64,000 nucleotides of DNA from Saccharospirillum impatiens DSM 12546 (GCF_000423605.1 NZ_AUIH01000014.1:1-64000), one strand, 5' to 3'. Numbered from the stretch's first letter, positions 27,659-37,002 are shown. Notes: generated by a model not told the origin, from the letters alone. Numbers and translations: made by a program.

Positions 27659-27839
27659 TCAAGTTTCGGAGTTAGCACCATGCAAGCGGCGGGTGCCGGT
27701 GGTGCCTCTGCGGGGAAGTCCGCAACATGGATGTTGCGGTCTAGGCCCCATGGATGGGTTTACGCCGACCCCGCAGAGGCACCACCGGTAGCCGACGCGG
27801 ACGATAGGCACCCAGGGCGACCTAACTCCGGAACTTGAG
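27659..27839. repeat. Modular palindrome, copy B (short form) between ligB and ligJ
   Basis: Outer arms TCAAGTTTCGGAGTTAG (27659-27675) and CTAACTCCGGAACTTGA (27822-27838) pair with few mismatches. The clamp CCGGTGGTGCCTCTGCGGGG (27696-27715) pairs perfectly over 20 bp with 27769-27788. Inside are two hairpins: CCGCAACAT-GG-ATGTTGCGG (27720-27739) and CCCAT-GG-ATGGG. TCTAGG separates them. Confidence 0.9.
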
Positions 27840-27868
27840 CGACAAAGACAACAACACTGGAGACGGCC

Positions 27869-28876
27869 ATGATCATCGATTGCCATGGACACTACACCAC
27901 CGCACCGTCGGAGCTGGGCGATTACCGTGACAAGCAAAAGGCGGAGCTGAAGAACGACCCGATGTTTCAGACCACCAAAGGCATTCTGAACATCACCGAC
28001 GATCAGATTCGCGACAGCATTAAAAACAACCAGCTCAAGCTGCAGCAGGAACGCGGCACCGATCTGACCATCTTCTCGCCGCGCGCCAGCTGGATGGGCC
28101 ATCATGTTGGCAACGAAAGCACCAGCGTCGCCTGGACCGAGCACTGCAACGACCTGATTCGCCGCGTCTGCGATCTGTTTCCTGAGAACTTTGCACCCGT
28201 CGCCCAGTTGCCACAAAGCGCCAACGTGAAACCGGATGCGGTGGTGCGTGAGCTTGAGCGCACCGTCAACGAAATGGGCTTTATCGGTTGCAACCTGAAC
28301 CCGGATCCGTCTGGTGGTTACTGGAAAGACAAGCCGCTGCACGACAAGTTCTGGTACCCGATCTACGAAAAAATGAGCGAGCTGAACATTCCGGCAATGA
28401 TTCACGTTTCCGGTTCGTGCCACGACTGCTTTCACACCACCAGTTCCTATTACCTGAGCGCTGACACCACCGCCTTTGTGCACCTGATGATGTCCGACCT
28501 GTTCAAGGACTTCCCGGACCTGAAGTTCATCATCCCTCATGGTGGCGGTGCCGTGCCTTACCACTGGGGCCGGTTCCGGGGTATCGCTCAGGATCAGGGT
28601 TTCGATCTGGAAGAGAAGGTACTGAACAACATTTACTTCGATACCTGCGTCTACCACCAGGAAGGCATCGATCTGTTGCTCGACGTCATTCCCACCAAGA
28701 ACGTGCTGTTCGCCTCGGAAATGATTGGTGCGGTGCGAGGCGTTGACCCGCGCACCGGCCACTATTTCGACGACACCAAACGCTACATCGACGGCAACAC
28801 CAAGCTCAACGCCGCCGAGAAGAAGATGGTGTTTGAAGACAATGCCCGCGCTGTATTCCCGCGGCTCAACGCCTGA
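27869..28876 (+). CDS. ligJ: 4-oxalomesaconate hydratase (amidohydrolase fold)
   Basis: Zinc enzyme of the amidohydrolase superfamily, 335 residues, hydrating 4-oxalomesaconate to 4-carboxy-4-hydroxy-2-oxoadipate in the protocatechuate 4,5-cleavage pathway. It matches LigJ along its length: MIIDCHGHYTTAPSEL (metal-binding HxH), TIFSPRASWMGHH, GCNLNPDPSGGYW, PAMIHVSGSCHDCFHTTSSYYLSADTTAF, FIIPHGGGAVPYHWGRFRG, and FASEMIGAVRGVDPRTGHYFDDTKRY. It follows ligAB in the same direction but is separated by repeat copy B. ligC, ligI and ligK are not in the window. A terminator lies 42 bases downstream. Confidence 0.92.
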   Translation: MIIDCHGHYTTAPSELGDYRDKQKAELKNDPMFQTTKGILNITDDQIRDSIKNNQLKLQQERGTDLTIFSPRASWMGHHVGNESTSVAWTEHCNDLIRRVCDLFPENFAPVAQLPQSANVKPDAVVRELERTVNEMGFIGCNLNPDPSGGYWKDKPLHDKFWYPIYEKMSELNIPAMIHVSGSCHDCFHTTSSYYLSADTTAFVHLMMSDLFKDFPDLKFIIPHGGGAVPYHWGRFRGIAQDQGFDLEEKVLNNIYFDTCVYHQEGIDLLLDVIPTKNVLFASEMIGAVRGVDPRTGHYFDDTKRYIDGNTKLNAAEKKMVFEDNARAVFPRLNA

Positions 28877-28917
28877 TTTCCTGCCCAGCCAACCCACTCT
28901 CTTGTGTTGTGCTTTCT

Positions 28918-28942
28918 GACCCGCCACTGGCGGGTCTTTTTT
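28918..28942 (+). terminator. Rho-independent terminator after ligJ
   Basis: GACCCGCCACTGGCGGGTC followed by TTTTTT: an 8-bp GC-rich stem with a tiny loop and a T run, 42 bases past the ligJ stop. Confidence 0.9.
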
Positions 28943-29022
28943 AACCGTCGCTTGAACTCAGCGTCACCTTGTCGGAGGATACGCCCTGATTTTTACGATG
29001 GGTCTGCCCGTCAGGAACCACA

Positions 29023-29706
29023 ATGCCCCGCACACTGATCCGACTCGTCGCCCTGGTTGCGCTGCTGATTGTTCTGGCGATTATGTGGCGTTATCTGGCC
29101 AGCACCGGCGTGCTGACGGCAGAACAGCTTGAACACTGGATTGGCCGACTGGAGACCGTTCGGTCATCGCCCTGGGGTCTGCCCGCCGCGATGGTTGTCT
29201 ATGTCGTCGCGCTATTGCTGGCCTTTCCGCTGACCTTGCTGGTGGTGCTAACCGGGCTATTGTTTGGCCCCTGGTGGGGGTTGCTGTACGCCAGTCTGGG
29301 CACGCTGAGTTCTTCGGGAGTAACGTTCTGGCTGGGCCATTTACTGGGGCAAGCGCCTCTGGAGCGCCATAGTGGCAAACACCTGAAGGCGCTGTCCGGG
29401 TACATGAGCGAGCGCGGAGTTCGGGCCATGATTCTGATTAACCTGCTACCGTTGGCTCCCTTTACGTTCACCAACCTGATGGCGGGCGCGTTCAACATGC
29501 CTTTTGGCCGTTATATGGTCGGTTCGGCTATCGGTATTATTCCGGGGCTGGCTTTTGTTACGGTGCTTGGCGGGCAAGCCAGTCGAATGCTTCAGGCTGA
29601 AAACAATCAGGACCTGTTCTTCGCCATCGCTGTTCTGGTGATTGTCGCCCTGCTGTTCGCCACTGTTATCGTGTTGGCACGGCGCTATCGCAATCGCTCT
29701 GCTTGA
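29023..29706 (+). CDS. TVP38/TMEM64 (VTT domain) membrane protein
   Basis: A 227-residue inner-membrane protein with about six hydrophobic helices. The VTT/SNARE-associated domain is marked by FPLTLLVVLTGLLFGPWWGLLYASLGTLSSSGVTFWLGHLLG (about 68-110) and the late LINLLPLAPFTFTNLMAGAFNMPFGRYMVGSAIGIIPG (about 143-180). Eukaryotic relatives are lipid scramblases; bacterial members probably handle phospholipids, but substrate and direction are unknown. It stands after the ligJ terminator and converges on the glycosyltransferase fusion gene. Confidence 0.85.
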   Translation: MPRTLIRLVALVALLIVLAIMWRYLASTGVLTAEQLEHWIGRLETVRSSPWGLPAAMVVYVVALLLAFPLTLLVVLTGLLFGPWWGLLYASLGTLSSSGVTFWLGHLLGQAPLERHSGKHLKALSGYMSERGVRAMILINLLPLAPFTFTNLMAGAFNMPFGRYMVGSAIGIIPGLAFVTVLGGQASRMLQAENNQDLFFAIAVLVIVALLFATVIVLARRYRNRSA

Positions 29707-29713
29707 TGGCCCG

Positions 29714-31933
29714 TCAAGTCAACTCCTTTGCTCGCCGCGCCAGCAACTCGCTGTAAAACCGGTTGATGTGCTCAGCAAAGGCCTCTGTATCGTGGTGACT
29801 GGCCAGGGTCACGGCCCGCTGTGAAAATTCGGCGCGGATGTCGTCATGCTCGATAAGGTAACGCACGCGTTCAACCCACAGATCGACCCGCTCAAAGGTT
29901 TTAAAACCGGTCTGACCATCCTGAATAACATCATCGGTACCGCTGGAGCGAACGGCCACCACAGGCAAGCCGGCCGCCATCGCTTCAAGAATCACCATCC
30001 CCTGAGTTTCTGACTTGGATGCAAACACAAAGACATCGGCCATCTGGTAATAATCGGGAATGGTCTCGGGGCTAACCGCTCCTACCAGAGTCACGTTGTC
30101 CTGCAAACCGAGGGCTTCAATCTTCTGTTCAAGCACCGGACGTTCGTCACCCTCACCGACCAGCAGCAACCGCACCGTCAGTTCGGTTTGCGAGCGCAAT
30201 TGATGCAAAGCATCTACGATAAACCCGACGTTTTTTTCTTTGCCCAACCGAGACACACTGACCAGTACACGGTCAGTCTCTGCGATTTTATAGTGCTCCC
30301 TGAGTTGGGCAATCCGGTGTTCATCGCGCCGATTGAACCGCTCAAAATCAATGCCGGTCGGTTGCACACACACCGGAGATTTGACACCGATCAGGCGCAG
30401 GTATTCTTCGGTTGATACGGTCGGCACGACAACGCCATCGCAGCGGTTGCAAAAACGTCGAATCAGTTCGTGGGAAATAACATTGCGAAAGATTCGACCC
30501 GGCAAAGGCACGTAGTGCGCATACATCTCAAGACGTGTGTGATAGGTGTATACCGAAGGCACTTTATTGCGCCGGGCCAACCACAAGCCAATGGACCCCA
30601 ACCAGAAAGGATGGTGCAGGTGCACAATATCCGGCTTGAACTGCCGAAACAGTTTGAAGATACCCGGTTGCAATACATTGGCCAATCGAAACTCCCGTTT
30701 ACTGCCGAACGCGGCCAGCGTCTTGACCTGCAACGTATCTGTCCTGGGTTCGCCTTCCTCATCGTAGCGCGGGGCAACCACTTTTACCTCGTGCCCCTGG
30801 GCCGTTAAGCCTCTTAACAAACGCTCGATCGATATAGTGACGCCCGATATAAATGGAAAAAAGTTGTTGGTGAAAAATAGTATTCGCTTGGGCTGATCGC
30901 GCCAGGGAGTGTCGTCAATCGTGTACTGAGAATAAAAATCACGGTCTTCGAATAGGGTCTCGCGTAACTTGAGGCCGACCAGAACCAACAGGCTGACGAT
31001 AATCAGAAAGCGCCCAAAGCTGACGTAAAAAAAGGTATAAATCGAAGACCAGACGCTTTCGACGGTTCGATACCAGGAGGTTTCAAAGACATCAAGGTGC
31101 CGCACCTCAGCTATTACTTCATCGGCTTCTACACGAATACGCAGATAATGATGAAAGCTGTTCTCATCGTCGATGATCAGACCGCCGCCACCGCCGGTGG
31201 TTATATAGCGCACGCCATCGATGGTCTGGTCGTAATAAACCGACAGTTGTGACGAGAACACGATGTCGACCTGATGCGACTCAAACAGGGCTCTCATCTG
31301 AGCACCAACCCGTTCGTTGCCAAAGTAGTTGTCTTGCTGAAACATGGGCGTGTTATGCACCGGCGGGTGCACCGGAGAGCCTATAAACACAAAATGATGG
31401 TCCGCTTCAGACGTCGACAACTCGTGCTCCAGCCAATCGAGCTGCCAGTTGTAGGCCGTGTTGTCGGTACTGTCGAGAAACAAGAATTTGGTATTGGCCG
31501 CTGTGAAGGAATAAAAATGAGGGCCGTATTGCTCATAAAACCGGAGTCGACCCAGTTCACTGTCTTCATTTTTGCCGTAGGTCAGCAACCAGGGCTGGTT
31601 GAGATACGAGAAAATGGTGTATACCGAACGGTAGTTTTCAGCCGCCCCACCACTGACGGCATTGCCCGCTGACACAGTGAACTCCGAGTCACTGGCATTG
31701 ATGACTGGAATGATCTGATCCTGAAAGATACTGACCGAGTTGTTCACATTACCGACCACAGAAAACTCAAAACGGGTGCGATCTTCGAGTCGCGCCTGAA
31801 TCCGCTCGATTTGGCCTGCGTGCATGGAGCTGACTTTCGGTTCGGAAAAGTTCAGATACAGCTGATACGCCACTAACGCGGTGATTACACCGATATTGAT
31901 GTAATACAGTGTCCGTTTGGTTGATTTGCGCAC
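29714..31933 (-). CDS. Degenerate metallophosphoesterase fused to a GT4 glycosyltransferase
   Basis: A 739-residue two-domain membrane protein. After an N-terminal helix (about 10-28) comes a calcineurin-like phosphoesterase fold (about 50-285). Its metal motifs are mostly lost: the GDxH-type motif reads VVGNVNNS, GNH(D/E) reads SAGNAVSG, and the last GHxH reads SSQLSVYY; a lone SPVHPPVH remains. A second membrane region (about 303-323) follows, then a GT4 glycosyltransferase (about 355-735) with FPFISGVTISIERLLRGL, HLHHPFW, SVSRLGKEKN and the E-x7-E motif in SETQGMVILEAMAAG. The GT half resembles diacylglycerol or mannosyl transferases and should glycosylate a membrane acceptor. The pseudo-phosphoesterase may be a periplasmic sensor or scaffold. 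Confidence 0.8.
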   Translation of the reverse strand: MRKSTKRTLYYINIGVITALVAYQLYLNFSEPKVSSMHAGQIERIQARLEDRTRFEFSVVGNVNNSVSIFQDQIIPVINASDSEFTVSAGNAVSGGAAENYRSVYTIFSYLNQPWLLTYGKNEDSELGRLRFYEQYGPHFYSFTAANTKFLFLDSTDNTAYNWQLDWLEHELSTSEADHHFVFIGSPVHPPVHNTPMFQQDNYFGNERVGAQMRALFESHQVDIVFSSQLSVYYDQTIDGVRYITTGGGGGLIIDDENSFHHYLRIRVEADEVIAEVRHLDVFETSWYRTVESVWSSIYTFFYVSFGRFLIIVSLLVLVGLKLRETLFEDRDFYSQYTIDDTPWRDQPKRILFFTNNFFPFISGVTISIERLLRGLTAQGHEVKVVAPRYDEEGEPRTDTLQVKTLAAFGSKREFRLANVLQPGIFKLFRQFKPDIVHLHHPFWLGSIGLWLARRNKVPSVYTYHTRLEMYAHYVPLPGRIFRNVISHELIRRFCNRCDGVVVPTVSTEEYLRLIGVKSPVCVQPTGIDFERFNRRDEHRIAQLREHYKIAETDRVLVSVSRLGKEKNVGFIVDALHQLRSQTELTVRLLLVGEGDERPVLEQKIEALGLQDNVTLVGAVSPETIPDYYQMADVFVFASKSETQGMVILEAMAAGLPVVAVRSSGTDDVIQDGQTGFKTFERVDLWVERVRYLIEHDDIRAEFSQRAVTLASHHDTEAFAEHINRFYSELLARRAKELT

Positions 31934-32175
31934 GAGCTGACACCCATTCCCTGTTGAACAGTGGCCAGTATGGAGTCTCTGTCAGGCCCCGTCCATGTCT
32001 GCTTATCGCTGTACTTCGTGTTAGCGAGGTGAAAAGAAGGTGCCAGAAATCGCCCCGGACTGTTACATTGTGTGTGCTGCTCAGCCAACATTACTGGCTT
32101 TTGCACTAAATGCTGACAAACTGGCGAGCACAGATCATACAAAAACCATCGCCCCAGCGCGACCAGGCAGGTAAG

Positions 32176-32736
32176 ATGTTGAGTACTTGGACCTTTATGA
32201 AGCGCTTCGCGCGGTCACCTTTGGCCATTGGCAGCATTGTGCCCAGCAGCCGGTTTCTGGTCGCCCGAATGCTGGAAAGCGTAGACTGGGATCAGGCCAA
32301 CAGCATCATTGAACTGGGCGCCGGTACCGGCGTTATCACGGCCGCCATCGATAACCAGCGCAGGCCCGGGTCCACCTTCATCAGTTTTGAGCGCGACGAT
32401 GACATGCGCCGCGAGCTCAATGCCCGTTTTCCCGATGTTCACACCCACCACGATGCTTTTATGTTACGCGAGGTACTGGCCAAACAGACCCTGGGCAGCG
32501 TCGACTGCGTGATTTCCGGCTTGCCTTTCGCCAATTTTGACGATGCTCAGCGCACCGCTCTGTTTTCCGACATTCATGCAGCCCTTCGACCGGGCGGCGT
32601 GTTCATTGCGTTTCAATACACCCGACTGTTGCAACCCTACTTTCTCTCCGTCTATGGCCGCTATGAGTGCAAGCGGGTACTGATCAATGTGCCTCCGGCG
32701 CTGGTCTACTTCTGCACGAAACAATCCGCCTCCTAG
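32176..32736 (+). CDS. Class I SAM-dependent methyltransferase, PmtA/phospholipid-type
   Basis: A protein of about 186 residues with the Rossmann motifs IIELGAGTGVITAAI (motif I), FISFERDDDMRRELNARFP (post I), and DCVISGLPFANFDDAQRTALFSDI (motif IV, where the PmtA group has G-L-P-F). RFARSPLAIGSIVPSSRFLVARML at the N-terminus is typical of phosphatidylethanolamine N-methyltransferases and related KsgA-like enzymes. I prefer ATG 32176, preceded by GGCAGGT, to ATG 32110, which has no ribosome-binding site. It probably methylates a lipid headgroup; a role in phosphatidylcholine synthesis is possible but unproven. Confidence 0.75.
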   Translation: MLSTWTFMKRFARSPLAIGSIVPSSRFLVARMLESVDWDQANSIIELGAGTGVITAAIDNQRRPGSTFISFERDDDMRRELNARFPDVHTHHDAFMLREVLAKQTLGSVDCVISGLPFANFDDAQRTALFSDIHAALRPGGVFIAFQYTRLLQPYFLSVYGRYECKRVLINVPPALVYFCTKQSAS

Positions 32737-32935
32737 CAGGGAGCTAGCTGCATTCCATCCGGAATCAATGACCTCGCAAACATCACATTCGCCAGACTGT
32801 CGCAGTCGGGATCCAGGCAGCGTTCCCCCAAACCTCGACAGCCTCAACGTACGAACGCCGGTGCAACAGTGCGTACTAACCATGAAACGCGGTAAAAACG
32901 TACACTGCGCAGCACACTGATCAGCGGAGAGCCTC

Positions 32936-33928
32936 ATGAAGAACCTGAAAGACACCCATCGCATCGGCCTTGGCTGCATGAACCTGTCCCATGCCTATGG
33001 CCCCAGGCCGTCTGAGGCAGACGCCATCACCTTTTTGAACGAAGCGTTGGATCTTGGCTACGATCACTTCGATTCAGCGGCTCTCTATGGCTTTGGCAGC
33101 AACGAGTCGCTGCTGGGCAAAGCCGTCATGCATCGCCGGAACGAGTTTTACCTGGCCAGCAAGTGTGGCATGTTCAAAGACGAGACCGGCCAGCGTTCGA
33201 TCGATGGTCACCCCGACGTCATCAAGAAAACCTGCGAAGATGCCCTGCGCCGCCTGAACACCGAGGTGATCGACCTCTACTACCTGCACCGCTGGGACAA
33301 GCGCATCCCGATTGAAGAAAGTGTGGGCGCCATGGCCGACCTGGTACAACAGGGTAAAGTGCGACACCTGGGTCTATCGGAAGTGTCAGCCGACACCTTA
33401 CAAAAAGCCCATCGTGAACACCCGATCACCGCCTTGCAGACTGAGTATTCGCTGTGGAGCCGAAACCCCGAAATTGCGGTATTGCGCGCCTGCGAAGAAC
33501 TCGACGTCACCTTTGTTGCTTTCAGCCCATTGGCTCGTGGCTATTTGAGCGCTGAACTGACTGACCCGAATCAGCTTCCCGACACCGACATTCGCCGCAA
33601 GATGCCCCGTTTTTCAGACGAGCACTACCCGAAGAACCTGGCTTTGTTGGACCCGGTCAAGGCGATCGCGGCAGACCTCGGTATTACGCCGGCTCAACTG
33701 ACCCTGGCCTGGGTGTTGAACCAAACCCCGACCATAGCTGCCATTCCCGGTACCACCCGGCTCGACCACGCACGGGACAACCTGGCCGCTGCCAAAATAA
33801 CGCTCAGCGATGACGTGCTTGACGAACTCGACCAGGCGGTCAACCTCGATACCGTCAGCGGCCCGCGCTATGGCAAGGCTACCCTGGCTGAAATTGATAC
33901 CGAATTGTTTGACGGCGAAACAGACTAA
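32936..33928 (+). CDS. Aldo/keto reductase
   Basis: NADP-dependent (alpha/beta)8 oxidoreductase of 330 residues. The catalytic tetrad is visible: Asp and Tyr in FDSAALYGFG (about 47-55), Lys in YLASKCG (about 80), His in YYLHRWDKR (about 118). LIGLGCMNLSH at the start and the late AAIPGTTRLDHARDNLAAAKITL are typical of the YajO/Tas-like group. Substrate unknown. It ends in a four-base overlap with the convergent LysR gene. The 199 bases upstream hold nothing recognised. Confidence 0.85.
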   Translation: MKNLKDTHRIGLGCMNLSHAYGPRPSEADAITFLNEALDLGYDHFDSAALYGFGSNESLLGKAVMHRRNEFYLASKCGMFKDETGQRSIDGHPDVIKKTCEDALRRLNTEVIDLYYLHRWDKRIPIEESVGAMADLVQQGKVRHLGLSEVSADTLQKAHREHPITALQTEYSLWSRNPEIAVLRACEELDVTFVAFSPLARGYLSAELTDPNQLPDTDIRRKMPRFSDEHYPKNLALLDPVKAIAADLGITPAQLTLAWVLNQTPTIAAIPGTTRLDHARDNLAAAKITLSDDVLDELDQAVNLDTVSGPRYGKATLAEIDTELFDGETD

Positions 33929-34830
33929 TTTGCCAACTGCATAGCCACCCGGCGAATGTGTCCGGCCAGTATGGCACTGGTCGGTGTCAGTGGGCTTTCC
34001 CGTCGCTGCACCAGGTAGAGATCCTGTGTCGGTAGCGGGTCACTGATGGGTAACTCGGTTAACACATCCGCATAGAGGGGCTGACGACCGAACTTGGCTG
34101 GCAGCAATGTCACGGCATCGGAATCGAGCAGGAATGCCAGGGTACTGGTCAGCGAGTAGGATTCCATTTGAGGGGGTGGCGCACTCAAACCAAAGTGTCG
34201 AAACAGGTCAACCACCAAGGGACTGACGTGCGTACCTGCCCCAACGTGCAACCAGGGTGCGCTGATCAATTCATCGAGGTGGCGACAGTGGCGGAACCGG
34301 CCGTCTTTGCGGGTCACCACTGCCATGTCCATACGTTGCAGAGGCTCTGTCTGAAACTCGCTATCGGGCAGGGCCTGCCACAGCGGTGATACGGCAAAGT
34401 CCAGACTCCCACTGCGCAACCGCTCTACAGCCTGCTCCTGCATGCCTTCATAGATATCCAGCCGCACGCCAGGGCAATCACGCTGGAACAGCCCAACCGC
34501 ACGGGCAACCCAGTCAACTGACGAGGCGGGTGCCAACATGATACGGACGACACCTTCGCGCTCTCCGCGCATCTGCGCCACTTCTCCAACCGCTCGCTGA
34601 GTTTCATTCACAATGGTGCGCGCGCGACGCGCAAAAGCTTCACCATAGACTGTGAGTGTTACACCCTGTGCACTGCGCTTGAGCAATGCGACGCCCAGCT
34701 CCTCCTCTAATTGGCGCAATTTGCGCGATACCCCCGGCTGCGACAGCCCCATTTGACGAGCAGCCGCACGAATACTGCCGTGCGTCAGCGTCGCCAGAAA
34801 CGTTTCTATCAGCTCAAGCTTCATGCGCAC
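33925..34830 (-). CDS. LysR family regulator, divergent from pobA
   Basis: A 301-residue LysR-type regulator: HTH at 1-60 (TLTHGSIRAAARQMGLSQPGVSRKLRQLEEELGVALLKRSAQGVTLT), effector-binding domain from about 90. MRGEREGVVRIMLAPASSVDWVARAVGLF and HCRHLDELISAPWLHVGAGTHVSPLV are parts of the ligand fold. It is divergent from pobA across 177 bases that hold a TTATGGCATAA palindrome, so it probably activates pobA in response to 4-hydroxybenzoate; other genera use IclR- or AraC-type PobR for this. That assignment rests on position only. Confidence 0.83.
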   Translation of the reverse strand: MRMKLELIETFLATLTHGSIRAAARQMGLSQPGVSRKLRQLEEELGVALLKRSAQGVTLTVYGEAFARRARTIVNETQRAVGEVAQMRGEREGVVRIMLAPASSVDWVARAVGLFQRDCPGVRLDIYEGMQEQAVERLRSGSLDFAVSPLWQALPDSEFQTEPLQRMDMAVVTRKDGRFRHCRHLDELISAPWLHVGAGTHVSPLVVDLFRHFGLSAPPPQMESYSLTSTLAFLLDSDAVTLLPAKFGRQPLYADVLTELPISDPLPTQDLYLVQRRESPLTPTSAILAGHIRRVAMQLAN

Positions 34831-34868
34831 CTATTATAATTTGTTATCACCTGCCCTATATTCGCATC

Positions 34869-34879
34869 TTATGGCATAA
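34869..34879. promoter_or_regulatory. Candidate LysR-type binding motif before pobA
   Basis: TTATG-G-CATAA is a perfect 5-bp inverted repeat of the T-N-A type in the regulator/pobA intergenic region, about 130 bases before the pobA start and 39 bases before the regulator start. Confidence 0.45.
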
Positions 34880-35007
34880 CCTAACCAGTGCTATTGTGCT
34901 TATGCAATCCGTTATCACGCTTTCTGGTCACACTTTTCCAGAAGTCAAAAAACAGGTTACCGGCGACAAGCGAGCCTGACTACTGCCATACCGCGGAGGC
35001 CCCAGAC

Positions 35008-36195
35008 ATGATTGAATCAAAAACCCAGGTTGCCATTATTGGCGGCGGACCCAGTGGCATGCTGCTTTCACTGCTGCTGCATCAGGAAGGCATCGACAAC
35101 GTTGTGCTCGAACGCTCGACACGGGAGCACGTTCTGTCACGGATTCGAGCCGGTGTTCTGGAGTGGAGTACGGTCGAGCTGTTACGTCGGGCAGGGCTGG
35201 GCACGCGCATGGATCTCGAAGGCCATGTTCACAATGGCACCCGGGTCGCCTGGGGCGGTGCACACACACTGTTGTTCGACATCCACACCTATACTGACCG
35301 CCATTTTATGGCTTATGGCCAGACCGCCATTACCGAAGATCTTTATCAGGCACACGATGCCCTTGGGTCTGATGTTCAGCATCAGGTTGACCAGGTCGAA
35401 CTGCACGATCTAACCGACCAACCCTACGTGACCTATACGATCAATGGGCAGGCACACCGACTCAACTGCGAAGTGATTGCCGGGTGCGATGGGTTTCACG
35501 GCGTGTCGCGTGGAGCCATACCAGCCAGCGTGCAGCGTAATTTTGAAAAAGTATATCCATTTGGCTGGATGGGTGTCCTGTCGGAGACTCCGCCATTGGA
35601 CGACATCTGGTACATTCAGCACCCCGACGGTTTTGCACTGGCGTCACAGCGAAGCCCGATGCTGAGCCGGTACTATGTACAGTGTGATCTGAACGATCGA
35701 GTACAGGACTGGTCAGACGAACGGTTCTGGCAAACCCTTCTGGAACGCATGCCACCTGAGCTGGCTGCATCCGTGGTTACGGGCCCATCCATTGAAAAAT
35801 CAATCGCACCGCTGCGCAGTTTCGTCACTGAACCCATGCGCTACGGTCAGTTATTTCTCGTGGGTGATGCCGCACACATCGTGCCTCCGACAGGTGCCAA
35901 AGGGTTGAACCTGGCCATGTCGGACGTCTATTACCTGTGGCGCGCCCTGGTAGGCCGCTACCGGGAAAACAGTGAACACCTGGCCGACCGCTATTCACAG
36001 GTTGCGCTGAAGCGAGTCTGGGATACCACCCGCTTCAGTTGGTGGGTGACCACCCTCCTGCACCGCTTCCCGGACCAAACCGACTTTGACATGCGTACCC
36101 GTTTGTCTGAGTTACAATATATGTCGGAATCACCGGTGGCCATGCATCAGTTGGCAGAGCAGTATGGCGGTTTTCCAATTGAAGATTGGGGCTGA
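35008..36195 (+). CDS. pobA: 4-hydroxybenzoate 3-monooxygenase
   Basis: FAD-dependent aromatic hydroxylase (395 residues, the family's usual length) turning 4-hydroxybenzoate into protocatechuate with NADPH and oxygen. FAD sites: VAIIGGGPSGMLLSLLL at the N-terminus and FLVGDAAHIVPPTGAKGLNLAMSDVYYL near 280-307, plus the DG motif CDGFHGVSRGAIP (about 158-170). RIRAGVLEW and the following region match PobA substrate and NADPH contacts. The start at 35008 has GCGGAGG upstream. It supplies the substrate for LigAB, whose genes are about 8 kb away. It abuts the convergent TauE gene without a gap. Confidence 0.93.
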   Translation: MIESKTQVAIIGGGPSGMLLSLLLHQEGIDNVVLERSTREHVLSRIRAGVLEWSTVELLRRAGLGTRMDLEGHVHNGTRVAWGGAHTLLFDIHTYTDRHFMAYGQTAITEDLYQAHDALGSDVQHQVDQVELHDLTDQPYVTYTINGQAHRLNCEVIAGCDGFHGVSRGAIPASVQRNFEKVYPFGWMGVLSETPPLDDIWYIQHPDGFALASQRSPMLSRYYVQCDLNDRVQDWSDERFWQTLLERMPPELAASVVTGPSIEKSIAPLRSFVTEPMRYGQLFLVGDAAHIVPPTGAKGLNLAMSDVYYLWRALVGRYRENSEHLADRYSQVALKRVWDTTRFSWWVTTLLHRFPDQTDFDMRTRLSELQYMSESPVAMHQLAEQYGGFPIEDWG

Positions 36196-37002
36196 TTAGA
36201 AAAACAGTTGGGCAACCCCAACCCCGCTGGTAACCAGCAACACCCAACCGAGGCCCTGGTAGAAGCGCGAGGCCTCGGCCTCCAGCAGGCGCGTATGAAA
36301 ACGCAACCCCATCACGTGGCCGATGGCTGCCGCCGGCAGTAACCACAGCTGGTGAATCAGTTGCAGATCGACATCAAAGGCTATAAACGCTGTCAGTTTG
36401 ATGCACACCAGAACAAACCAGAGCACAAACAAGGTATCGCGCAATTGAAAGCGAGGGATCTTTTGCGACACCACAGCGATGATCAGTGGTGCCCCCACCA
36501 GCGATGTACCACTGATATAACCGCCCAGCGCCAGAAACACGCCATCTAGCCACCGGCTGTTGCTGCGAAACGGTGTGCGCAGTATATAGGTGATGGAATA
36601 CAGCCCGACAATCACGAAAATAATACCGCTCATCACCGCATCAGGCAGCGTCAATAGCCCGAATACACCAATCAGCTTTGGCACCAGCATAATCAGGATC
36701 ACGGTGCGCAGGTAGCGCCAGTTGATCGACCCCTCCTTCACTTCGCCATCGCTGGACGCTTTGGTCTGACGATGGCTCTGCCAAACGGTAATCGACGAAA
36801 ACACCAGAAGATGAATAGCAATAATGGGCAGGAAAACGACCGGCCGGTCACTGATCAGCAACAGAAACGGCAACGCCAGGGCCGCGCCGCCAAAACCAAG
36901 ACCCGAGCGGACGAAACCGCTCCAGACAAAGGTGAGAAAGATGCCAGTCAGTTGCAACCAGGATAAATCAGCCACAGCAGGCTCCGTCGGATGGGGGAGC
37001 AC
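36196..37002 (-). CDS. TauE/SafE family permease
   Basis: A 268-residue membrane protein with about eight helices in two related halves, each starting with a G-x-G-F-G-rich segment (GLGFGGAALALPFLLLISDRP at about 31-51; LALGGYISGTSLVGAPLIIAVVSQ at about 160-183). The family exports or imports sulfur-containing or carboxylated anions such as sulfite, sulfoacetate or taurine products. Its position behind pobA suggests, weakly, an aromatic acid; substrate unknown. It converges on pobA with no spacer. Confidence 0.8.
   Translation of the reverse strand: MLPHPTEPAVADLSWLQLTGIFLTFVWSGFVRSGLGFGGAALALPFLLLISDRPVVFLPIIAIHLLVFSSITVWQSHRQTKASSDGEVKEGSINWRYLRTVILIMLVPKLIGVFGLLTLPDAVMSGIIFVIVGLYSITYILRTPFRSNSRWLDGVFLALGGYISGTSLVGAPLIIAVVSQKIPRFQLRDTLFVLWFVLVCIKLTAFIAFDVDLQLIHQLWLLPAAAIGHVMGLRFHTRLLEAEASRFYQGLGWVLLVTSGVGVAQLFF

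Noticed and set aside
27659-28927. 422-codon open frame antisense to ligJ
   Set aside because: Shadow of a GC-rich gene plus repeat copy B; the plus-strand product is a clear LigJ.
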